Positions 17,747 to 25,965 of a stretch of 64,000 nucleotides of DNA are shown here, piece by piece. Every line of letters starts with the position of its first letter. The first letter of the stretch is position 1. A program made the translations under genes and the position numbers. The notes below the pieces were generated by a model that was given only the letters and a program-made list of their open reading frames with translations, did no database searches and was not told where the DNA came from. Source of the stretch: Lachnospiraceae bacterium (lineage in GTDB: Bacteria; Bacillota; Clostridia; Lachnospirales; Lachnospiraceae). The stretch lies in contig JAFOEY010000052.1 in assembly GCA_017387565.1 (NCBI GenBank), positions 23,902-87,901 on the forward strand, in the 5' to 3' direction.

Positions 17747-18457
17747 TCATTTATCCCACTTTTCCCACTCCGGAATTGTTCCGTCACAGATTGCTGTCAT
17801 CATGCGTTTTTTCACACCGGGCGCATGCCGGTTCATTTCGTTTAATAATTCTCTCACATAACTTCTTTCAGAAGTATGATCAAACGGACAGGGATTTTTT
17901 GTAACCGGAAGATGATATTTATTTTGAAATCCGATAGCCTCTGCCTGCGACACAAAAACAAAAGGTCGGATTAGTTCCATGTCCATATCCTCCCATTTTG
18001 TTTTGGGCCAAAATGTGGAAAAGCGTCCTTCATAGATTAAAGACAGCATCATCGTCTCAACCACATCATCCATGTTGTGCGCAAAAGCAATTTTGTTACA
18101 GCCAAGGGCCTTTGCTTTCTCATTTAGGGCACCTCTACGCAATCTGGCACATAAGGAGCATCCTTCTGTTTCGATCATCTCATGAATATCAGTCTTAACA
18201 ATATAGTATTCAACCTCCAGCTCTTTGCACAGCTTTTCAATCTCTGATAAATCAAATCCGTCATATCCTAAGTCAACTGTTATGGCTACCAGTTCAAATG
18301 CATGCGGATAAAAGCTTTGCAAACCGGCAAGTGCATAGAGTAATCCTAAAGAATCCTTTCCGCCGGAAACTCCAAGAGCTACTTTATCACCGGTTTCTAT
18401 CATATGATACGTATCTATCGCCTGTCGGACTTTACTGTACAATTGCTGTAATTTCAT
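17747..18457 (-). CDS. TtcA/TilS-type PP-loop ATPase, probable tRNA thiolation enzyme
   Basis: 236 residues. The PP-loop VALGVSGGKDSLGLL adenylates a tRNA base; the CSLCARLRRGAL motif supplies two cysteines expected to hold an iron-sulfur cluster; AFAHNMDDVVETMML and the late CPFDHTSERSYVR complete the TtcA-like pattern. TtcA makes 2-thiocytidine at position 32, but the Firmicute group may act elsewhere, so no symbol is given. An ATG at 18469 is also possible; MKLQQLYSKVR at 18457 fits relatives better. It lies downstream of the HD-GYP gene and ends at a terminator. Confidence 0.85.
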   Translation of the reverse strand: MKLQQLYSKVRQAIDTYHMIETGDKVALGVSGGKDSLGLLYALAGLQSFYPHAFELVAITVDLGYDGFDLSEIEKLCKELEVEYYIVKTDIHEMIETEGCSLCARLRRGALNEKAKALGCNKIAFAHNMDDVVETMMLSLIYEGRFSTFWPKTKWEDMDMELIRPFVFVSQAEAIGFQNKYHLPVTKNPCPFDHTSERSYVRELLNEMNRHAPGVKKRMMTAICDGTIPEWEKWDK

Positions 18458-18508
18458 CCTTATAACCATCCTGTTTTCTACAGCTATTATACTCTTTTGA
18501 CTTAATAT

Positions 18509-19582
18509 CTACAATGCTTCCATTTTTTTACGACATTGCGTAAAACAGTTTAAAATGTCGGGTGAAAAGATGCCGCACTCACCGTTCATAATCATTTCAT
18601 ATGCCTGATCCTTTGGTATCGCTTCTTTATACACTCTCTCATGCACCAACGCATCATAAACATCAGCAATCGACACAATTTGTGCAGAGAGTGGAATTTC
18701 ATCTTTTTTTAATCCATTCGGATAACCGTTCCCATCATAGCGTTCATGATGGCATAGGCAAATCTCCTTACATATTTTACCATATTCTTTGCTCCATGCA
18801 TTTTGTAATTTTTCCAGAATTTCACATCCGGAGAATGTATGAGACTTCATATATTCAAATTCCTTATCCGTCAGGCGTCCCGGCTTTAATAAAATCGTAT
18901 CTGTAATTGCAATTTTTCCAATATCATGAAGTGAACTTGCAGATACAATAATATTAATCAACTCCGTCGTCAGCCCTTTTTCCGGATATAGTTGCATCAT
19001 CCCCTCTGCAATAATCCTTGTATACTCTTTTATTCTTCGGATATGCTCTCCACTTTCCTGATTGCGATACTCTGCCATAACACCAAGCAAATCAATGATC
19101 TGCACATTACTTTTCTGCAGGAAATCCGCTTCCACTTTTAACATCGTATTTTGCATTTCAATGCGTTTTGTCTGTTGCTTAATCTTTTCTTCCAAATCAT
19201 TCTGATATTGAAAAAGCTGTACCATATTTCTGACTTTAAGGCGTATTAAAGTCTCATTGAAGGGTTGTCGAATGCACTCAGAAACTTCTGACAAATACAA
19301 TTTTTCTTCCATCTCTGCTGAAGTAGGATTGCATAAAACAATAATCGGAATTTTGCCATGTAACGGACTTTTTGAAATCGCATCTAAAAGTGTAAATCCA
19401 TCGGTTGTCGATCCCAGCATATCAACCAATACTGCTACAATGCCATTAATATCTTTGGCTAAATAGTCCATGGCCTGTCCCACGTTATCTACCTGTTCCA
19501 CACTGTATTCCTTACACAAAATACGCATCATGATATCTCGATATATCTCATTTTCATCCACAAGTAATATTCTATTTTCCAT
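18509..19582 (-). CDS. Receiver-HD-GYP protein, probable c-di-GMP phosphodiesterase
   Basis: 357 residues. Residues 1-120 are a receiver domain with D54 as the phosphoacceptor (AVLVDMLG); the conserved Lys before Pro is replaced by Gln (IRQPF, residues 104-108), so signalling may be altered. Residues 125-160 are a coiled coil. Residues 165-355 are an HD-GYP domain: HD at 219-220 (SSLHDIGKI), HHERYDGNGYP with GYP at 286-288, and IADVYDAL. HD-GYP enzymes degrade cyclic di-GMP or related dinucleotides. The ATG has a weak ribosome site. It follows the FapA-like gene by 45 bp, so the two are probably co-transcribed. Confidence 0.9.
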   Translation of the reverse strand: MENRILLVDENEIYRDIMMRILCKEYSVEQVDNVGQAMDYLAKDINGIVAVLVDMLGSTTDGFTLLDAISKSPLHGKIPIIVLCNPTSAEMEEKLYLSEVSECIRQPFNETLIRLKVRNMVQLFQYQNDLEEKIKQQTKRIEMQNTMLKVEADFLQKSNVQIIDLLGVMAEYRNQESGEHIRRIKEYTRIIAEGMMQLYPEKGLTTELINIIVSASSLHDIGKIAITDTILLKPGRLTDKEFEYMKSHTFSGCEILEKLQNAWSKEYGKICKEICLCHHERYDGNGYPNGLKKDEIPLSAQIVSIADVYDALVHERVYKEAIPKDQAYEMIMNGECGIFSPDILNCFTQCRKKMEAL

Positions 19583-19627
19583 GATACATCCCTCACTTCT
19601 GTTTTTAGAATTCTGATTACTCGGTTT

Positions 19628-21448
19628 TTATGCAGTTTGTCCAAACATATGATTTATTTTCTCTACAACAATTTTTTCGTCATGAATTTTGATTACAAGC
19701 TGTTTAGCCGGTATTACAACCTTGCTTTCATTCAAATAATGTATCTTGACATTTTCATATACATGTCTCTCCACGACAATGCGCGAACGATTTGCTCTGT
19801 TTTCCCTTTTTTTGATATTATTTATATCCTGTCTTACACTCATCAATTCGGTCTCTTTTTCTTCAAGGGTCTGTCTCACACGTGAAAACATCTCTTCCGC
19901 ATTTTGCTTTTCATTCAACAATTGTACATGCATTTGATTTTGTACTATCGTAAGTTGTTTAATCACGTTTCTAAGTTCTTCTTCTTTTTTCTCCGCAACC
20001 ATACGTAAAGCATGAATGTCTCCATTGCTGCCAAGATTCAGAGTTGTGATTATCCCTGCATTATTACCGATATTCGTAAGGCAAAAACCTTTTTCAGCAT
20101 AAGAATTTCCACCTATAATACCACTCTTCTCTCCATAAGAAACAATTGCACCATATGAGGATAAATTAGAATTCAGGCTGGCACCAAAATGTATGTTACC
20201 ACCTGCATACACTGTTACATATTCAAAAAAATGACTGATAACGCATCCTCCGACATGCAATGCCATTAGACCGGTAGCATTATTGATACCTCTCTTTAAT
20301 ATCAGATTCCCACCACATCGGATCTGCGCATTCTTAACAAATCCTTCTACAACAAGATCACCATCCACTTCTATCGTGACAGGACCTTCAATGGTTCCGC
20401 CGATATAAACATCCCCTTCATAATGCAAAGTGCCTTGCGTATAATCATACTGGGGTAATATGAGCATATCTTCTACCAACAACTCATTTTCCCGAAAAAT
20501 AACATACCCATCCGAACTTGCTACATAAGTTCTAAGATCTGACTTTAATTCAAAGCCACGCCCTTTTAACATTTCCTTTTCTTTTCCAATTTTCGCAGGT
20601 ATTTTTTTTCCAAAAATATCAATTCCGTCTACTGCCATCTCTGCAAAATGGTATATAGCCAAAGTGTCGCCTTTTTTTACAAATTGAAACCATTTCATTT
20701 TTTCAAAATCGATAGAGCCGTCTTCTTTTAATTTAGGGTTTCGACTTTTGGTTGCATGCACCTTCCATTCATAAAAACCATTTGTTCCGTCTTTCGGTGC
20801 CAGTCCGGTTGCGACCAAAATACTGCTATCGGATTTTGTTTTATCGGTTATCTCACGATATTCGCGGGCAATGTACTCCAACGCCTTATAATCAATACCA
20901 TAAACAATGCCATTTCCTTTTAAAATCCCCTCTAATGCATTCACGCTCTCAACAGCATTCGTTTTATGCCAAGTCAAATAAGCCTTTAATCCATCCGGAC
21001 TAATGCACAAGTCATAATCTTCTGAGCTAAGCACAGTCCAATCTTTAGAAACTTCAAAAAGTTTTTTTCGTTTTTTCAACTTCAAACGTCGATTACGCAT
21101 TTCTTTTGCTGTATACATAAAACTGTCATAATCGGAAACATCAAGTCCATCCTTTAGTCCAAGTCTGATTTCTCTCATCTGCCAGTACGAATACAAGGGA
21201 TCCAAATACCTGCTAACATCCAGATGCTGTTCCAAACCAAGACGTATCTCTCTCATTTTTCGCCATGTATAGTTATGGTTTGCATATATACTTACATCCA
21301 ATCCTTTCATTAGCCCAATTACAATCTCTTTTAAACAAGAAGACCGATACTCAGGTTGCAGATAAGGTTGAATATCAACCCCATTCTCCATGGCAAACTG
21401 TACTGCCTCCATTTGACTGTCAACATATCCGGTTTCCTGTCCTGCCAT
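19628..21448 (-). CDS. FapA-like (DUF342) protein with N-terminal 24-residue repeats
   Basis: 606 residues. Residues 11-112 hold four or five units of about 24 residues with consensus MrEIrlGLekgLDVSxYxdPxY, for example KMREIRLGLEQHLDVSRYLD and QMREIRLGLKDGLDVSDYDS. Residues 210-480 are a FapA/DUF342 domain of stacked short beta turns (TIEGPVTIEVDGDLVVEG, AQIRCGGNLILKRGI, VYAGGNIHFGASLNS). Residues 490-560 are a coiled coil. FapA proteins are bactofilin-like and often affect motility or c-di-GMP signalling. AAGGAG lies 8 nt before the ATG at 21448; the GTG-initiated longer frame is rejected. A receiver-HD-GYP gene follows. Confidence 0.85.
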   Translation of the reverse strand: MAGQETGYVDSQMEAVQFAMENGVDIQPYLQPEYRSSCLKEIVIGLMKGLDVSIYANHNYTWRKMREIRLGLEQHLDVSRYLDPLYSYWQMREIRLGLKDGLDVSDYDSFMYTAKEMRNRRLKLKKRKKLFEVSKDWTVLSSEDYDLCISPDGLKAYLTWHKTNAVESVNALEGILKGNGIVYGIDYKALEYIAREYREITDKTKSDSSILVATGLAPKDGTNGFYEWKVHATKSRNPKLKEDGSIDFEKMKWFQFVKKGDTLAIYHFAEMAVDGIDIFGKKIPAKIGKEKEMLKGRGFELKSDLRTYVASSDGYVIFRENELLVEDMLILPQYDYTQGTLHYEGDVYIGGTIEGPVTIEVDGDLVVEGFVKNAQIRCGGNLILKRGINNATGLMALHVGGCVISHFFEYVTVYAGGNIHFGASLNSNLSSYGAIVSYGEKSGIIGGNSYAEKGFCLTNIGNNAGIITTLNLGSNGDIHALRMVAEKKEEELRNVIKQLTIVQNQMHVQLLNEKQNAEEMFSRVRQTLEEKETELMSVRQDINNIKKRENRANRSRIVVERHVYENVKIHYLNESKVVIPAKQLVIKIHDEKIVVEKINHMFGQTA

Positions 21449-21520
21449 ATCAATCACTCCTTCTCATCAGTTTTACATGCACCAATCAGGTAAAAAGGTA
21501 TCAACTATTACAAACAAAAA

Positions 21521-21554
21521 AAGAACGAAAATGCACACAAACATCTTCGTTCTT
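21521..21554 (-). terminator. Terminator after the ABC exporter remnant
   Basis: On the minus strand AAGAACGAAGATG pairs with CATTTTCGTTCTT (13 bp, one G-U) and seven T follow. It separates the ABC genes from the FapA-like gene. Confidence 0.9.
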
Positions 21555-21638
21555 GCAGATACTATATTAAAAATAAACTGATTTGTCAATATTATTATTT
21601 TTTATTTACCTTATTCTATTATTCTAATTTATCTTATC

Positions 21639-21998
21639 TTATTTATTTTTTACCTTATTCTTATATTTATCCAATGCCTCTTCCATTTTTTTATTTTCTG
21701 CCTCTTCCCGCATTCTTCCAACAAAAACGCCGATGCAGGAGCAAACTGAAAATGATAATCGCAATGTATTTTTTTCCTTTTCTTCCGAAATAATGGCTGC
21801 CACAGATGTAATCGGAGCCATACCAATATACATGATAGCAAACAGCTTTGTAAAAAACAGTTCCGGCATTCCCTCAAGGGTAATCGCATTTTCCATAATA
21901 ACCGTCATAAGCGGAAATAGTATGAACTGTATTAAAATCGTCTTGTTTTTAATGGTATCTTTTAATTGTTTCTTGATGATAATCATAATATTTCGCAT
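21639..21998 (-). pseudogene. ABC-2 permease remnant with internal deletion
   Basis: 119 residues. The first 75 look like the N-terminus of an ABC-2 exporter permease: a charged start, one membrane span (ILIQFILFPLMTVIM), a loop, a second span (LFAIMYIGMAPITSVAAII) and the typical SEEKEKNTLR. Full-length permeases then continue with four or more spans over 150-300 residues; here the sequence switches to LSFSVCSCIGVFVGRMREE and ends in a charged tail. This looks like an in-frame deletion joining the N-terminus to a distant segment. It starts immediately after the ATPase gene, so it once formed the transporter's membrane part. Confidence 0.75.
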
Positions 21999-22847
21999 TT
22001 ATTCTTCCTCCCCAAAATCTCTTCCTGTTAATTCTAAAAATACAGTTTCCAATGTCGGTTCTGAGGAATGAATCGTTTCAATTTCTTCCGCCTGCAATAA
22101 GTCATAGATTTGCTTTGCAGATTCCTTTTCGTGAGACAACTCTAAATCTTCTCCACCGGATAAATGCAATATTATTTTTTTCTGATGATTATACTTTCTG
22201 CATATTTCTTTTGGTTTCCCATAGTCTACGATTTTGCCATCATTTAAAAGGGCTACCGTATCACACAAGACCGTTGCTTCTTCCATATTATGAGTAGTTA
22301 AAAAAATCGTACACCCTTCTTTTTTCTTTTCTAAAATAATTCGGTGTATCGCTCTCATAGACTGTGGATCGAGACCGCTGGTCGGCTCATCCAGAAAAAT
22401 AATCTTTGGTTTATGCATAAACACTCTCGCAAGCAAAAGTCGGGCACGCATACCCTTTGACAAATTTGCTGCCGAAAGCTTCGTGGAATCTGCCAGTCCT
22501 ACCCGTTGCAATATTTCTTTAACCTTGCTATGCGGAATCCCATAGATATCAGCATATATTTTTAAATTATCGGCACATGACAGTCTCTCATATAAACCAA
22601 ACTGATCCATCATGATTCCGATTTGCTTTTTATCTTCTCCGGTTAAATCTCCGACCTCTTTATCTAAAATTCTGACTGCTCCTTTGTCAAAAGAAAGCTG
22701 TCCTGTCAGAATTTTGATAATGGTCGTTTTTCCGGCTCCGGATGGTCCGAGCAATCCAAATATTTCTCCATCCGGAATCGTAAAATCAATCCCATTTAAA
22801 ACAGTTTTCGTATCATAACTTTTATAGATATTTTGGCACTGTATCAT
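21999..22847 (-). CDS. ABC transporter ATP-binding protein (ABC-2 exporter type)
   Basis: 282 residues. Walker A GPSGAGKTT, Q-loop DQFGLYERLS, signature LSKGMRARL (a variant with K in place of the second G), Walker B IIFLDEPTSGLDPQS and the switch His in TTHNMEEA. The C-terminal 70 residues form the accessory region typical of drug or peptide exporters of the CcmA/NatA class, ending TLETVFLELTGRDF. Its only visible partner is the broken permease that follows without a gap, so the complex is probably not functional as encoded here. The upstream region has two 12-bp direct repeats and an inverted repeat. Confidence 0.93.
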   Translation of the reverse strand: MIQCQNIYKSYDTKTVLNGIDFTIPDGEIFGLLGPSGAGKTTIIKILTGQLSFDKGAVRILDKEVGDLTGEDKKQIGIMMDQFGLYERLSCADNLKIYADIYGIPHSKVKEILQRVGLADSTKLSAANLSKGMRARLLLARVFMHKPKIIFLDEPTSGLDPQSMRAIHRIILEKKKEGCTIFLTTHNMEEATVLCDTVALLNDGKIVDYGKPKEICRKYNHQKKIILHLSGGEDLELSHEKESAKQIYDLLQAEEIETIHSSEPTLETVFLELTGRDFGEEE

Positions 22848-22871
22848 GTTTTTTCTCCTTTTGATGTATTG

Positions 22872-22951
22872 GATACTCTGAAAGTATCAAAACATGCAAA
22901 AAGAAACAATACACCGAAACATAAGTTGCCAAAATCACTACATAAGTTGCC
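22872..22951 (-). promoter_or_regulatory. Operator-like region of the ABC exporter: direct repeats plus inverted repeat
   Basis: ACATAAGTTGCC occurs twice, at 22919-22930 and 22940-22951, exactly 21 bp apart (two helical turns), upstream of the ABC ATPase gene. Nearer the gene, GATACT and AGTATC (22872-22877 and 22883-22888) form an inverted repeat. Paired direct repeats at 21 bp are typical of LytTR-family regulators, which often control such exporters; this assignment is an inference and no such regulator is in the window. Confidence 0.5.
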
Positions 22952-22973
22952 GAATTTACATTCTAGCTTTCTG

Positions 22974-23870
22974 TTATCTGTTTTTAATTTCAATACGATC
23001 CAGAATACCTTGTACACTCACATTTTGGTGTGTCAAATACATTCTAGTAACATCTTCAATAAAGCCTCTGTCTGATTTCGTTTTTTTCCGTATCTTGTCA
23101 ATGGGATATCCTCTGTCTATGTACTTCATAATTCTTTGCACCAGAGCGTAGCGTTCTTTTTGCTCTTTATCTGTTATGCCTTTATCTGCTTTATTTTTAT
23201 CTGTTATTTCGGTGCCGTTTCTGATTATGCCATTCCCATTTTGTACAATTCTTTTATTTTCATCGTCCATATCATAATCTGTAGAAGCATCCATGACAGC
23301 CGCTTTCGCATGCCCATAGTAAATCTTTTTCGGATTACGCTCTAATAGCAGTTCCCAACTCTTTGCAATCTGTGTCCCTTTGTGCATTTCCAACTCATAG
23401 AGTGGATTCAAATCTCCTACCAAAAGCACACCTTCATCCAGCCATAACGATATACTGTCATCACTGTGTCCGGGCGTATATAGAATTTCTCCATCAACGC
23501 CGATTTTTCTCAAAAAGTCTCTGCTTTCGGCGATTGTAATCAACTGTACTTTACTATCATCAATCGGTTTAAATTTTTTTCTTTTATCTTTTGCAAATAC
23601 AGAATCCGAACTATGAATAAACGCCTCTTGCACATCCACCACAACAATGGTAATCCCCAAATCCGCAATTTCCTGTGCTATTCCCATGTGGTCCGGATGA
23701 AAATGAGAAATAAACAAATATTTGATATCCTGTGCACGGATTTCTTTTTCACCCAATTCTTTGCAAAACAGTAGAAATGTCCCGGCCCAATCGGTATCAA
23801 AAAGAATATATCCGTCATTTCCCTTTATCAGATATGTATTTGTATTTGAATATTTTAATTCTGTTATCAT
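22974..23870 (-). CDS. MBL-fold metallo-hydrolase with C-terminal helical extension
   Basis: 298 residues. Residues 1-200 are a metallo-beta-lactamase fold: NTYLIKGNDGYILFDTD, the metal motif ISHFHPDHMG, TPGHSDDSISLW and the late YYGHAKA. Residues 205-230 are a low-complexity Asn/Asp/Lys-rich linker, and the last 70 residues are helical (ALVQRIMKYIDRGYPIDKI). The family includes lactonases and thioesterases; no substrate can be named. The frame opens with a TTG, but the ATG at 23870 has GGAATAAG upstream that overlaps the end of the lipoprotein gene, so the two are tightly coupled. Confidence 0.88.
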   Translation of the reverse strand: MITELKYSNTNTYLIKGNDGYILFDTDWAGTFLLFCKELGEKEIRAQDIKYLFISHFHPDHMGIAQEIADLGITIVVVDVQEAFIHSSDSVFAKDKRKKFKPIDDSKVQLITIAESRDFLRKIGVDGEILYTPGHSDDSISLWLDEGVLLVGDLNPLYELEMHKGTQIAKSWELLLERNPKKIYYGHAKAAVMDASTDYDMDDENKRIVQNGNGIIRNGTEITDKNKADKGITDKEQKERYALVQRIMKYIDRGYPIDKIRKKTKSDRGFIEDVTRMYLTHQNVSVQGILDRIEIKNR

Positions 23871-23878
23871 ATGCAAAC

Positions 23879-24673
23879 TTATTCCAATTCTGCGCCTTCT
23901 TCTTCGTAGCAGGTCAAATCCAGAATATCCGGATTCGAAGCATCAAGCCTGCCGTTTTCCAAAGATAAAGCAGGATGATATATCATTTCTTCATGATCAC
24001 CGGTTACGGATATTTCTAAATTGGAAACAATGTCACTTTCATTTCCACGAACCATGATTACTTCTCCGGGTTTTCCCTCATACAAAAGCTTTCCTCTTTT
24101 GGGCATACCGTCATCGGTATTGTCTCCCCACACCTGTTCAAAAACCGATATTTCATCATCTTCACAGGCCGGTATCAGTAAATAGACTTCTTCTCCCGGT
24201 TGCTCGATATAGGGACATTGTTCAAGCTCACGCATAAATTCATACTCATAATAAAACTCACCGGCACCCTGTAGCACATTTTCTTTTGTACTCTCAGAAT
24301 ATTCTCCTTCCCATCCAAGGAAAAATACCCCAAGTATTACCTGATCCGTTTTTAAATCCTGCTGCAAAGCAACCAAGGATTCTTTTGCAGTTTCACTCCA
24401 GTTATTGGGATCTTCTCTGTCGCTCTCTTCTTTTTCCGATTCTTCTGATATTTGATTATCTATATCTGATTCTTCATTCTGATTATCCATAGCTAACTGT
24501 TCATCTGTTTGTTGTTCTTTGGTGTTATCTGCTTCTGTTTCAGCTGTATTGTCTGCTTCGGCTGTGTTTTCGCCACCTTGTGTCTTGCCTGTGCATCCTG
24601 CCAGCATTAACAACATTAGCATCATTGAGATTATAGCGCATTTGATTAACATAACTTTTATTTCTCGTTTCAT
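23879..24673 (-). CDS. Lipoprotein of unknown function
   Basis: 264 residues with a lipoprotein signal peptide: Lys/Arg start, hydrophobic core IISMMLMLLMLAG and lipobox LAGC at about residues 24-27. Residues 30-90 are a low-complexity Glu/Asp/Thr/Asn linker, usual for wall-spanning lipoproteins. The remaining 170 residues form an acidic domain (VILGVFFLGWEGEY, EEVYLLIPACEDDEISVFEQVW) that I do not recognise. An ATG at 24682 is possible, but AGG sits on it; 24673 has better spacing. It precedes the MBL hydrolase gene by 8 bp and probably shares its transcript. Confidence 0.8.
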   Translation of the reverse strand: MKREIKVMLIKCAIISMMLMLLMLAGCTGKTQGGENTAEADNTAETEADNTKEQQTDEQLAMDNQNEESDIDNQISEESEKEESDREDPNNWSETAKESLVALQQDLKTDQVILGVFFLGWEGEYSESTKENVLQGAGEFYYEYEFMRELEQCPYIEQPGEEVYLLIPACEDDEISVFEQVWGDNTDDGMPKRGKLLYEGKPGEVIMVRGNESDIVSNLEISVTGDHEEMIYHPALSLENGRLDASNPDILDLTCYEEEGAELE

Positions 24674-24707
24674 ATTTCCCATATCCTGTTCACTTTATTT
24701 TTCAAGT

Positions 24708-24839
24708 TTTGGGCCTACCACTGCTTGCTTCTTGTCTGCCCAAAACGGCTTGCTTTCACGCTCTGGGCCTACCACCACTCGCATCTCGTCAGCCCAAATC
24801 GACTTCTTTTCATACTTTGGGCTTACAAGAATTATCATC
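24708..24839. repeat. 54-bp degenerate tandem repeat
   Basis: Two full units (24708-24761 and 24762-24815) and a partial third, each starting TTTGGGCCTACCACT or a variant and containing GCCCAAA. The interval between starts is exactly 54 bp. It leads directly into the R2 core at 24840. No ORF is supported. Confidence 0.75.
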
Positions 24840-24945
24840 GCATATGCTACGGCATATGTAAACAAAAAGAAATGCCCGGTTTCAACTTTATAGACAAAGT
24901 CTAAGTTTTGAAACCAGACATATAATAGTTTCTATATCATTTCTT
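24840..24945. repeat. R2 element, core-only copy (E3)
   Basis: CATATGCTACGGCATATGTAAACAAAAAG followed by the R2 central hairpin (CCCGGTTTCAACTTT ... AAGTTTTGAAACCAG). The arm blocks seen in E1 and E2 are largely missing and the centre has several changes, so it is a decayed or shortened copy. It lies just downstream of the CobW-YcgQ gene and could act as its terminator. The whole gap 24683-24973 consists of this and the 54-bp repeats. Confidence 0.75.
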
Positions 24946-24973
24946 TTTTGGTCATCTTGAACCCAATAAAATA

Positions 24974-25909
24974 CTAAACAAATGAAATCACTTCATTTTT
25001 GGGTTTCACTGTTTTTTCTACGCTGACTGCATGGAGCACAGGACCTTCTTTTCCATAATCCTCAAAATACTCAATTGCAACCTTTGCTGTAATCTTAATC
25101 CAGCTCTTCTGCTCAAGTTCAATTTCCTTATCATATTTGCAGGCATAACCTAAAAATGCCATATCATCTGCACAACAGGTCATTGCCATACGACCCGGGA
25201 CAAAGTAACCTTTGGGGAATTTCGGTGGATGCAATACATTCGCCACAAATTGAATAGTTTTCCCTTCATATCTTTCCATATTATCCAAAATATCAATGTA
25301 CCAAAAGCCATATCCCGTATCATCCAGAATAATTGGATCGGTATTCAAGTCATAAGGCAAATCCTCTTCCAATGTCACATTCATTTCCCCAGTGGCATTT
25401 TCAAAAATAATTTCGGCCTGCTGATTAAGCGCTTTAATATTTCTCTTATATCCGGCAATTTTATCTTCCATGCCGTCACAACGATTCATAATAATCAGTT
25501 CTGAACCTCTGATCTGATCTGCCACAAGCGATTTCATATTGGTAAAATAGTTTGCAAACGTCTGACCATTGATCATAGTAATCTGCTGCTCCATTTTCCA
25601 ATGCCAGGGAAATTTCACATTTTTCAAACTCCACATACCATTAAATTCAATGATAATACGACCTGGCTTATGCTTCTTTTCCAAGGCAATGAGGTTTTGG
25701 GATGTAAAATCTTCTTCATCCTCTATGACCTCCATGATTGTACGGCTCTTTTTCAAAAGTCCGCTGTCATATTCATTTTCGCCTTCCTCACATACAATCA
25801 GAAGTGTATTCTTTCTACTTTGAAAATAAGGCTGACTTATGGTATACGTAATAAATTCCGTTTTTCCACTATCCAAAAAACCATTAATTATATAAACAGG
25901 AATCATCAT
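24974..25909 (-). CDS. COG0523 (CobW-like) GTPase fused to a YcgQ-like (TIGR03943) domain
   Basis: 311 residues. Residues 1-175 are a COG0523 GTPase: P-loop GFLDSGKTEF (10-19), CEEGENEYD (switch-like), IIIEFNG (Walker B) and the base motif NRCD (142-145). The CxCC metal motif of active COG0523 chaperones is absent. Residues 200-311 match the C-terminal part of YcgQ/TIGR03943 proteins: FPKGYFVPGRMAMTCCADDMAF with C245-C246, normally part of a two-component permease system. GAGGAG precedes the start. It lies 56 bp after the His-rich COG0523 gene. A role in metal (probably zinc) handling is an inference from the families. Confidence 0.82.
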   Translation of the reverse strand: MMIPVYIINGFLDSGKTEFITYTISQPYFQSRKNTLLIVCEEGENEYDSGLLKKSRTIMEVIEDEEDFTSQNLIALEKKHKPGRIIIEFNGMWSLKNVKFPWHWKMEQQITMINGQTFANYFTNMKSLVADQIRGSELIIMNRCDGMEDKIAGYKRNIKALNQQAEIIFENATGEMNVTLEEDLPYDLNTDPIILDDTGYGFWYIDILDNMERYEGKTIQFVANVLHPPKFPKGYFVPGRMAMTCCADDMAFLGYACKYDKEIELEQKSWIKITAKVAIEYFEDYGKEGPVLHAVSVEKTVKPKNEVISFV

Positions 25910-25965
25910 TCTTCTCCTCTGATACTTACCAGGCTTTACTCTCCAAAACCTTTTAAAAATTCATC

